DNA from: Firmicutes bacterium CAG:475
GTDB taxonomy: Bacteria > Bacillota > Clostridia > Christensenellales > CAG-917
Direction of reading: 5' to 3'
NCBI GenBank assembly: GCA_000434435.1
Contig: FR895544.1
Location: forward strand, 1-5,035
DNA: 5,035 nt
Shown here in pieces: positions 1 to 5,035 of the stretch (the first letter of the stretch is position 1; each line of letters opens with the position of its first letter). The notes beneath the pieces are model-generated. The model did not search any database. It had not been told where the DNA came from and saw only the letters and a list, made by a program, of their open reading frames with translations. The position numbers and the translations under genes were made by a program.

Positions 1-1
1 G

Positions 2-55
2 CAAACGCCGAAGTCCAAACACGTGAGGAAGGGGAAAATCGCAATAAAAAAATAA
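2..55 (+). CDS. Possible C-terminal tail of an upstream gene (partial)
   Basis: One plus-strand frame is open from the window edge and stops at TAA 53-55, giving a lysine-rich tail, QTPKSKHVRKGKIAIKK. Basic C-terminal tails like this are common in real proteins, and the stop lies 46 bases before the esterase start, a plausible operon spacing. No clear promoter precedes the esterase, which fits co-transcription with such a gene. However, 17 codons cannot establish coding potential, and another plus frame is also open here and runs on to a stop at about 138. No family is recognisable. Confidence 0.25.
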   Translation, partial: QTPKSKHVRKGKIAIKK

Positions 56-89
56 GTCGAGCATGCGTTTTATGTTATGACACATGCTC

Positions 90-95
90 AAAGGA
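90..95 (+). promoter_or_regulatory. Shine-Dalgarno site that fixes the esterase start
   Basis: AAAGGA lies 6 bases before the ATG at 102. An in-frame ATG at 84 has no purine-rich site upstream, and choosing it would place this AAAGGA inside the coding region. The start at 102 is therefore preferred. The site is immediately preceded by the right arm of a 7-bp inverted repeat (59-65 and 83-89). Confidence 0.75.
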
Positions 96-101
96 CAACC
101 C

Positions 102-1358
102 ATGTTCAAACAAAAAAACAATAATACGGAATATATAGTGAACGATCAAAACCACGTCGTCAAAGGCTTAGACCGCGGAGATACGGCTGAGTTTCTCGGC
201 ATAAGATACGCAAGGGGAGAGCGGTTTAAAAAGCCTGTGCTCGAACCACTTGCAGCCGAGGTTACGGCAACAAAGTATGGCGACGGATGTCCGCAACTTC
301 GGCAATTTTTCGACGAGAGCAAATCCAAGTCAAAAACAGATATGCTTTATTACACGGAGTTTCGCAAAGGACTTTCTTTCACGTATTCGGAAGACTGCTT
401 AAATCTCAATATTTTTGTACCCAAAAATGCGGAAAATTTGCCGGTTTTGCTGTATATTCACGGCGGCGCGTTCGTGATATGTTCGAGCGACGAACGCCCT
501 TTCGACGGCAAAGAAATCGCAAAAGAGGGCGTGATTTGCGTCACGGCGAATTATAGGCTCAACGTGTTCGGATACAATGCCGACGAGGGCGCGCAAAATC
601 TCGCTTTTTACGATATGATTTGCGCGATCGAGTGGGTGAAACAAAACATATCAGCGTTTGGCGGCGATCCGTCGCGAATAACGCTTATGGGGCAGAGCGC
701 AGGCGCGATTTCCATTCAAAATCTCGTGCTTTTGCCAAAAGTCAAAGAGATGGTGCAAGGCTCGATTATGCTTTCGGGCGGCGGCAGCGTGCGCGGTATT
801 TTCGCGCCGAAATCCCTCAAACGAGCAAAACGATTTTTTGCGAGAGTGCGCAAGGATTTGCAAGCAAAAGGGCTTGATCCCAAAACTTGCAATGCCCAAG
901 ACCTATATCTTGCGTGGTACAGACAAAACAAGAAGAATCTTGCATTGTCGATGCTCTCCACAATGCCCGTTTTCGACGGCGAAATCGTCAGAAAAGACCT
1001 GTACGAAAACGCATACAAGGACGAGCAACTTCCGTGCATTTTGGGCGTAACCAAAAACGATTTGCTTGCGCCGTATCTCGAACGCATAGCGAAAACCATG
1101 ATGAAAAGCGGCAACGGAAAAGTGTGGCTGTCGCACTTCTATCATCCTCTTCCCGGCGATGACAAAGGCGCGTGGCACAGCTCGGATTTGTGGTACGTAT
1201 TCGGGCTTGATCAACATCCGTGGCGCAAATTCGGCGAGGACGACTACCGCCTTGCAACCGAGCTTCGCAAACGCTATTGCGAGTTTGTGAAAAACGGCGC
1301 ACCCAATCCCGACGGTTACGACGAGTGGAAGAGCAACACCTCGAAAGAGTTTTATTGA
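102..1358 (+). CDS. Type-B carboxylesterase (COesterase, alpha/beta hydrolase), compact form
   Basis: This 418-residue protein belongs to the type-B carboxylesterase / para-nitrobenzyl esterase family, serine hydrolases that cleave carboxylic esters. No signal peptide is visible, so it is probably cytoplasmic. Numbered from the ATG at 102, the N-terminal FLGIRYA segment is followed by the family signature EDCLNLN at 97-103, the oxyanion-hole HGGAF at 120-124, and the nucleophile elbow GQSAG at 197-201 with catalytic Ser199. The likely acid is Asp320 in GVTKND, where the family usually has Glu, and the catalytic His is His359 in GAWHSSDLWYVFG. The C-terminal FVKNGAPNPDG...W segment is also typical. 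The protein is shorter than the roughly 490-500 residues usual for the family. Only about 39 residues separate the acid and the His, where bacterial pNB esterases have about 90, and the tail ends 11 residues after the conserved Trp. All triad positions are filled, so it is probably active. The substrate cannot be read from the sequence. It is convergent with the ATPase gene, with a terminator between them. Confidence 0.93.
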   Translation: MFKQKNNNTEYIVNDQNHVVKGLDRGDTAEFLGIRYARGERFKKPVLEPLAAEVTATKYGDGCPQLRQFFDESKSKSKTDMLYYTEFRKGLSFTYSEDCLNLNIFVPKNAENLPVLLYIHGGAFVICSSDERPFDGKEIAKEGVICVTANYRLNVFGYNADEGAQNLAFYDMICAIEWVKQNISAFGGDPSRITLMGQSAGAISIQNLVLLPKVKEMVQGSIMLSGGGSVRGIFAPKSLKRAKRFFARVRKDLQAKGLDPKTCNAQDLYLAWYRQNKKNLALSMLSTMPVFDGEIVRKDLYENAYKDEQLPCILGVTKNDLLAPYLERIAKTMMKSGNGKVWLSHFYHPLPGDDKGAWHSSDLWYVFGLDQHPWRKFGEDDYRLATELRKRYCEFVKNGAPNPDGYDEWKSNTSKEFY

Positions 1359-1379
1359 TATAAGCAAACCGATACGAAA

Positions 1380-1415
1380 CAAAAGCCGAAAGACAATCTT
1401 TCGGCTTTTGTTTTT
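1380..1415 (+). terminator. Intrinsic terminator between convergent genes
   Basis: A perfect 14-bp inverted repeat (arms 1380-1393 and 1397-1410, three-base loop CAA) starts 21 bases after the esterase stop and is followed by five T residues (1411-1415). On the plus strand this is a textbook rho-independent terminator for the esterase. On the minus strand the hairpin is identical, and a T-run within the stem plus TTT after it could also stop transcripts leaving the ATPase gene, which ends at 1461. It is probably bidirectional, stronger on the plus strand. Confidence 0.9.
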
Positions 1416-1460
1416 GATGTTTAAATATTGTTTTTAATTTTTCTAATAAGTCGCAAAAGA

Positions 1461-4178
1461 TTATGCGGCAAGCACGATACCTTTCTTTTTGCGAATTGCG
1501 CGCGCGATTGCTTTGACGATTTCGACCATAGGAATTATGGATATTGCAAGTGCGATTGCGATGCCGTATTCCGCTCCGTCGAGTTTTGCAAGTTCGAATG
1601 CGTTTGCAAGGAAGGGGACTTCTACGACGAGGGTTGTCAACAGCAGCGACAACACGCCAGCGCCCCACAACCACCAGTTTTGTTTTTTGATTTTGAATAT
1701 AGAACCGTGCAGCGAACGCATGTTGAAAGCGTGGAATATTTCCGCCATAGACAGCGTCAAAAACGCCATGGACGAGCCGAGAGTTTCCGCGCTGTACAAT
1801 CCGTTTGCGATTGCTTCGGCATGGTGCATATTGGCAAGCACCTTTGCACCGATGAAGTAGGACGCAATCGTAATAAGAGTGATAAGCACGCCTTGATAGC
1901 TTATTGCAAAGCCCATACCGTTTGCGAAAATGCCGTCTTTGCTGTTTCTCGGAGGGCGGCTCATGACGTCGCTTTCGGGAGCTTCCATGCCCAAAGACAG
2001 CGCAGGGAAGCAGTCTGTGATGAGGTTTATCCACAAAAGATGCGCAGGCTTGAAGATTGTAAATCCGGCAAGCGTTGCGATGAAAATGGACAGCACTTCG
2101 GACAGGTTGGACGCAAGCAAGAATTGTATCGATTTGCGGATGTTGTCGTAGATGCGTCTGCCTTCGCCGACTGCCGAAACGATGGTTGCAAAGTTGTCGT
2201 CGGTGAGAATCATATCCGCAACGTTTTTCGTAACGTCGGTGCCCGTGATGCCCATGCCCACGCCGATATCTGCGTTCTTGATGGACGGAGCGTCGTTGAC
2301 GCCGTCGCCGGTCATAGCGGTGATGTAGCCCTTTGCGCGCCATGCGTTGACGATTCTCGTCTTATGTTCGGGCTGAACGCGTGCGTAAACGGAGTATTTT
2401 TCAACGTCGTTTGCAAAGTCTTCATCGCTGATTTTGTCGAGTTCCGCACCCGTGATTGCTTGCGACGGATCGGTGATTATTCCCAGCTGCATTGCGATTG
2501 CAACGGCGGTATCCTTGTGGTCGCCGGTTATCATAACGGGGCGTATGCCTGCTTTTCGACATTCGTCGATTGCGGGTTTAACTTCGGGACGAACGGGGTC
2601 TATCATACCAACAAGCCCCACGAAGCACATATCTTTTTCGTCGTTTTCGGTGGTGTATTCGCTCTTTTCCGCTTCCAAACGCTTTTGCGCAACCGCAAGC
2701 ACGCGGAGCGCGCGGTCTGCCATCTCTTTGTTTGCGCAAAGAATTTCGTCTTGTTTGTCGGGTGTCATCGCAACTTCTTTGCCGTCTTGCAGATAGAACG
2801 TGCAACGCTTGATTATTTCGTCGGGTGCGCCCTTTGTAAATTGCAAAGCGTTGCCGTTTGCGTCCTTATGCACGGTTGTCATCATCTTGCGCGAGGAATC
2901 GAACGGGATTTCGCCCACGCGGACGAGGATGTTCTTTTGCTCGTTTTTATTGAGATTGCAAAGCGCGGCGTAGTTGACCAAAGCACATTCGGTGGGTTCG
3001 CCGACGGCTTCGCCCTTTTCCTCGTCGTACTCTGCGTCCGAGCAAAGCGACATTGCGTTGGCAAGCAAGTTCTCGTCGCTTCCGTAGTGGTCTACGACGG
3101 TCATTTTGTTTTGCGTCAGCGTGCCGGTTTTGTCCGAACATATGATTTGCGTACAGCCGAGAGTTTCCACGGCGGTGAGCTTTCTGATGATTGCGTTGCG
3201 TTTTGACATATTCGTCACGCCGATGGAAAGCACGATTGTAACGACGGTGGCAAGACCTTCGGGGATTGCCGCAACCGCAAGCGAAACAGCAATCATAAAC
3301 GTATTGAGAATTGTGGGTGCAACGTCCGCTTTGAGAGAACCGTCCACGCCTGCGCGAATAAGGCTTACCGCAAAGATAACCACGCAAATGCCGATGACAA
3401 GATAGGTCAACACCTTGCTAAGCTGCGAAAGTTTTTGTTGAAGGGGAGTTTTGCCTTCTTTTGCTTGCGTGAGTGCGTTTGCGATTTTGCCCATCTCGGT
3501 GTTCATGCCCGTGCCGACGATAATCGCTTTGCCTCTGCCGTAAACGACGGTGCTGCCCATAAACGCCATGTTTTTTCTGTCGCCCAAAGGCACTTCGCCG
3601 CTCGGAGCGTCGATGACGTCGCAGGTTTTCAGCACGGGTACGGATTCGCCTGTGAGCGCGGCTTCTTCGATTTTCATGCTTGCGCATTCTATAATCCTTG
3701 CATCCGCAGGCACGGCGTCGCCCGCTTCGAGCACGATTACGTCGCCCACAACCAAGTTCTCGCTCTTTACGACCACGATTTTGCCGTCGCGAATGACTTT
3801 CGACGTGGCGGCGGCAATCTTTTGCAGTGCGTCGATTGCTTTTTCGGCCTTACTCTCTTGCGCCACTCCGAGAATTGCGTTGATTATAACGACCGCCATG
3901 ATTATGATGACGTCGGAAGGGAATTCTTTGACGGCACTCGATGCATTGTTGACCGCCGTCAGTACACCGGATATAATCGCCGCAACTATGAGAATGAGCG
4001 TCATAGGCTCGATAAACTGCTTCAAAAATCGCAGAATAATCGGCTCTTTTTTGCCTTCCGCAAGTTTGTTTTTGCCGTCCTTTTCAAGCCGCTCTTGCGC
4101 TTGTTGCGACGACAAACCGTCCACGCTCGATTGAGCGTCGGCGCATACGTTGTCGATAGACTCCAAATAGTGTTTCAT
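1461..4178 (-). CDS. P2A-type Ca2+-transporting ATPase (PacL/SERCA-like cation pump)
   Basis: This 905-residue integral membrane pump couples ATP hydrolysis to cation export, most probably Ca2+. All P-type landmarks are present: actuator TGES at 176-179, PEGL in TM4 at 306-309, phosphorylation site DKTGTLT with Asp349, nucleotide-binding KGAPD at 449-453, TGDHKDT at 551-557 and the hinge TGDGVNDAP at 623-631. Ten hydrophobic segments can be placed, at about residues 56-76, 87-106, 255-276, 289-319, 684-705, 712-731, 753-777, 800-818, 835-855 and 871-892. Ion ligands aligned by eye to SERCA are Glu307 (TM4), Asn691 and Glu694 (TM5), Asn718, Thr721 and Asp722 (TM6) and Glu813 (TM8). Both Ca2+ sites of SERCA therefore appear to be retained. 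Length matches bacterial relatives (about 880-930 residues). The start has a strong Shine-Dalgarno site. A dedicated promoter and a terminator-containing leader lie upstream, suggesting attenuation control. A role in Mn2+ export is an alternative, because some bacterial relatives move Mn2+ as well as Ca2+. Confidence 0.96.
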   Translation of the reverse strand: MKHYLESIDNVCADAQSSVDGLSSQQAQERLEKDGKNKLAEGKKEPIILRFLKQFIEPMTLILIVAAIISGVLTAVNNASSAVKEFPSDVIIIMAVVIINAILGVAQESKAEKAIDALQKIAAATSKVIRDGKIVVVKSENLVVGDVIVLEAGDAVPADARIIECASMKIEEAALTGESVPVLKTCDVIDAPSGEVPLGDRKNMAFMGSTVVYGRGKAIIVGTGMNTEMGKIANALTQAKEGKTPLQQKLSQLSKVLTYLVIGICVVIFAVSLIRAGVDGSLKADVAPTILNTFMIAVSLAVAAIPEGLATVVTIVLSIGVTNMSKRNAIIRKLTAVETLGCTQIICSDKTGTLTQNKMTVVDHYGSDENLLANAMSLCSDAEYDEEKGEAVGEPTECALVNYAALCNLNKNEQKNILVRVGEIPFDSSRKMMTTVHKDANGNALQFTKGAPDEIIKRCTFYLQDGKEVAMTPDKQDEILCANKEMADRALRVLAVAQKRLEAEKSEYTTENDEKDMCFVGLVGMIDPVRPEVKPAIDECRKAGIRPVMITGDHKDTAVAIAMQLGIITDPSQAITGAELDKISDEDFANDVEKYSVYARVQPEHKTRIVNAWRAKGYITAMTGDGVNDAPSIKNADIGVGMGITGTDVTKNVADMILTDDNFATIVSAVGEGRRIYDNIRKSIQFLLASNLSEVLSIFIATLAGFTIFKPAHLLWINLITDCFPALSLGMEAPESDVMSRPPRNSKDGIFANGMGFAISYQGVLITLITIASYFIGAKVLANMHHAEAIANGLYSAETLGSSMAFLTLSMAEIFHAFNMRSLHGSIFKIKKQNWWLWGAGVLSLLLTTLVVEVPFLANAFELAKLDGAEYGIAIALAISIIPMVEIVKAIARAIRKKKGIVLAA

Positions 4179-4183
4179 AAACT

Positions 4184-4190
4184 CTCCTTT
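4184..4190 (-). promoter_or_regulatory. Ribosome binding site of the ATPase gene
   Basis: On the minus strand AAAGGAG ends five bases before the ATG (4176-4178), a near-ideal Shine-Dalgarno site that supports this start codon. It lies in a weakly structured A/T-rich stretch about 40 bases downstream of the last strong inverted repeat in the leader. Confidence 0.85.
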
Positions 4191-4229
4191 ATTGATATAA
4201 TAAGAGCATAGTATATTTTTTTATTCCAT

Positions 4230-4248
4230 AATTGCACGCAGTGCAATT
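4230..4248 (-). repeat. 8-bp inverted repeat in the ATPase leader (hairpin or operator)
   Basis: The arms AATTGCAC and GTGCAATT are perfect complements around a three-base centre. As RNA this forms a stable short hairpin. It is followed on the minus strand by an A-rich tract, not T-rich, so it is not a terminator. As DNA it is a dyad of the size bound by a dimeric repressor. It lies about 50 bases before the ATPase start and far downstream of the recognised promoter, so a protein bound here would act as a roadblock. The sequence does not decide between the RNA and DNA roles. Confidence 0.5.
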
Positions 4249-4274
4249 TCACTTGCGCTTTGTGAAAGTTTCAC
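4247..4274 (-). repeat. Three alternating GTGAAA/TTTCAC half-sites with mutually exclusive pairings
   Basis: Read on the minus strand, GTGAAA (4269-4274) is followed after one base by TTTCAC (4262-4267), and after nine more bases by a second GTGAAA (4247-4252). The first two make a 13-bp DNA palindrome. The last two make a 6-bp RNA stem with a nine-base loop. The middle segment can pair with only one partner at a time. This is either a repressor binding cluster or a small alternative-fold switch in the leader. The last half-site overlaps the end of the 4230-4248 inverted repeat by two bases. Confidence 0.45.
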
Positions 4275-4338
4275 CGTGGCTGAGGCACAATATCGCTACC
4301 GTAGGGAATATCACTCTTTTTTGTTTGTACTAACAAAT

Positions 4339-4367
4339 AAAAAAGACTTATCCCTGCGGATAAGTCT
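4339..4367 (-). terminator. Intrinsic terminator / attenuator inside the ATPase leader
   Basis: On the minus strand AGACTTATCC (4358-4367) and GGATAAGTCT (4344-4353) form a perfect 10-bp stem with the four-base loop GCAG, followed by TTTTT (4339-4343). The plus strand has no T-run after the hairpin, so it acts on the minus strand. It lies about 90-110 bases downstream of the promoter at 4455-4483 and 160 bases before the ATPase start, so most transcripts from that promoter would have to pass it. It would also stop read-through from the upstream thioesterase gene. Confidence 0.82.
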
Positions 4368-4374
4368 CATCATT

Positions 4375-4449
4375 TCAAATAAAACCGGAGACAACGCTCG
4401 TGTTAGCGGCTTTATTACACTCAAGAGTGCCGATTACTCCCTTATTTGA
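4375..4449 (-). ncRNA. Candidate riboswitch-like structured leader element (class unrecognised)
   Basis: This element begins at or near the predicted transcription start and ends eight bases before the attenuator stem. On the minus strand TCAAATAA (4442-4449) pairs perfectly with TTATTTGA (4375-4382). After a small asymmetric internal loop, GGAG (4437-4440) pairs with CTCC (4387-4390). Inside lie a CGGC/GCCG helix (4429-4432 with 4407-4410), capped by a CACT-CTTG-AGTG hairpin, and a small AAC/GTT stem with a purine-rich loop (4392-4405). Together they form a three-way junction. Position between promoter and terminator, upstream of a cation pump, is typical of metal-sensing riboswitches. The GGGAGTA segment recalls the yybP-ykoY Mn2+ class, but that class's four-way junction and its other conserved loops are not seen. 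The fold was drawn by eye with no comparative support. Confidence 0.45.
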
Positions 4450-4454
4450 TAGCT

Positions 4455-4483
4455 ATTTTATCATATGATTTTTTTGCCGTCAA
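4455..4483 (-). promoter_or_regulatory. Sigma-A-type promoter driving the ATPase leader
   Basis: On the minus strand TTGACG (4478-4483) and TAAAAT (4455-4460) are separated by exactly 17 bases. Each hexamer is one base off consensus. The spacer is A-rich. The predicted start is near 4447-4450, at the first base of the closing helix of the structured element. The -35 box lies 12 bases beyond the thioesterase stop codon, so the ATPase has its own promoter. Confidence 0.78.
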
Positions 4484-4494
4484 ATATTTTTGAC

Positions 4495-5035
4495 TTACAA
4501 AGTTGTGTTGTTGCGTTTTGCAAAACTCGCTTTGAGTTCGAAACACGGACGATTTCTCACAAAACCTATCATCGTGACGAAATCTTCGTCTATAGTGTAT
4601 TCCAGCCTCACGCTCGCGCCGTATTTTATTTCGGATTTAAACTCGATTTCGAGCGTTTTGAGCATATGCGTATCGAGAAAGTCTTTGCCCAGAACGTCCT
4701 CCATGCAGTCGAGGTATTTTGCATTATTCATATGCCCGTTGATGTCAACCTGGCTGTATGCTACTTTGAAACGTTTCGTCTTTTCCTGTTCGCCCAGCGA
4801 TACGCCGAAAGAGAGGGGGATTTCTCTTCCCGTTCTTATTCCGGGGACGACAACGTCGTAGTTTTCGGGGAAAACCATTTTGCGTTTTTTAGCGTCCATC
4901 AAAAGCCACACCGCACTTGCTTTCACAAGGGGAGTGCCGCTTTCGTCGGTCATCTCGTAGTATCTCGGAAAAAGCACGCGCATCGTGTCGCCCGCCCAGC
5001 CTGAAAGGGTGACGGTTTCGTCGTAGCAGGGCAAA
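4495..5035 (-). CDS. Acyl-ACP thioesterase, FatA/FatB type (partial, N-terminus outside window)
   Basis: The visible 180 codons encode the C-terminal part of a double-hotdog acyl-[acyl-carrier-protein] thioesterase, which releases free fatty acids from acyl-ACP in the cytoplasm. The reading frame runs off the window edge. The codon at 5032-5034 is TTG and reads as an internal Leu, and bacterial members are about 245 residues, so roughly 65-70 residues are missing. Counting from that Leu, the segment ending in SAVWLLMDAKKRKMV closes the first hotdog domain. The second domain carries Asp97, Asn99 and His101 in VDINGHMNNAKYLD, plus Glu135 in FKSEIKYG. By spacing these match the catalytic Asp-x-Asn-x-His and the downstream Glu described for the plant enzyme FatB, so the protein is probably active. 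Chain-length preference cannot be read. The stop at 4495-4497 lies just before the ATPase promoter. Its own promoter and any operon partners are outside the window. Confidence 0.9.
   Translation of the reverse strand, partial: LPCYDETVTLSGWAGDTMRVLFPRYYEMTDESGTPLVKASAVWLLMDAKKRKMVFPENYDVVVPGIRTGREIPLSFGVSLGEQEKTKRFKVAYSQVDINGHMNNAKYLDCMEDVLGKDFLDTHMLKTLEIEFKSEIKYGASVRLEYTIDEDFVTMIGFVRNRPCFELKASFAKRNNTTL

Noticed and set aside
988..2343. 451-codon minus-strand open frame overlapping the ATPase 3' part and the esterase
   Set aside because: The product is a low-complexity Arg/His/Cys-rich sequence in a shifted frame of the ATPase, running through the terminator into antisense of the esterase. 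It is a shadow frame.
1428..3206. Long plus-strand open frame of 592 codons antisense to the ATPase gene
   Set aside because: Its translation is rich in Cys, His, Phe, Arg and Asp with no recognisable domain. It is fully antisense to a pump with every family motif and is explained by codon bias of the real gene. The 258-codon plus frame at 3435-4211 is rejected for the same reason.
4195..4222. Second minus-strand promoter near the ATPase start (TATACT and TATTAT look like -10 boxes)
   Set aside because: No acceptable -35 hexamer lies 16-18 bases upstream of either. The region is A/T-rich, so such boxes are expected by chance.
4311..4373. 20-codon minus-strand frame (MMRLIRRDKSFLFVSTNKKE) spanning the leader terminator, possible leader peptide
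   Set aside because: Its position over the terminator is tempting for translation-coupled attenuation. There is no Shine-Dalgarno site before the ATG and no run of regulatory codons, so coding is not supported.
4375..4449. Calling the structured element a yybP-ykoY manganese riboswitch
   Set aside because: Gene context and a GGGAGTA segment fit. The fold drawn is a three-way rather than four-way junction, and I cannot find the class's other conserved loop segments. A covariance-model search would decide.
5032..5034. Treating the TTG at the window edge as the thioesterase start codon
   Set aside because: It would give a 179-residue protein lacking the first part of the N-terminal hotdog domain. 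The frame stays open to the edge, and TTG reads as an ordinary internal Leu.

Overview
The window holds a short stretch of a bacterial chromosome. The base composition is moderate, the Shine-Dalgarno sites are AAGGAG-like, a consensus-type sigma-A promoter is present, and compact intrinsic terminators are used. These features and the gene families suggest an uncultured, probably gut-associated member of the Bacillota, most likely a clostridial lineage. That placement is an inference from style and gene families; no marker gene is present.

Layout: positions 1-101 hold what may be the last codons of an upstream gene (stop at 53-55) and a short spacer. A plus-strand gene at 102-1358 encodes a compact type-B carboxylesterase. 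A strong hairpin terminator at 1380-1415 lies between it and the convergent neighbour. The minus-strand gene at 1461-4178 encodes a complete ten-helix P2A-type Ca2+-transporting ATPase. Upstream of it is a 316-base non-coding interval (4179-4494). At the right edge, on the minus strand, is the C-terminal three quarters of a FatA/FatB-type acyl-ACP thioesterase (4495-5035, N-terminus outside the window).

The most interesting region is the non-coding interval. Read on the minus strand it contains a near-consensus promoter (TTGACG, 17 bp, TAAAAT), then within a few bases a roughly 75-nt element closed by an 8-bp perfect helix and foldable as a three-way junction. Next comes a 10-bp intrinsic terminator with a U-tract, then about 150 nt more of leader with overlapping inverted repeats, and finally the ATPase ribosome binding site. 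Promoter, folded element, terminator and cation-pump gene together form the architecture of a riboswitch or other attenuator. I could not match the folded element to a riboswitch class I know. It shares a GGGAGTA stretch with the yybP-ykoY (Mn2+) class, which often precedes such pumps, but not that class's other hallmarks.

The three genes do not form an obvious pathway. The thioesterase and ATPase are co-directional but separated by a promoter and a terminator, so they are probably separate transcription units. The esterase is convergent to both.
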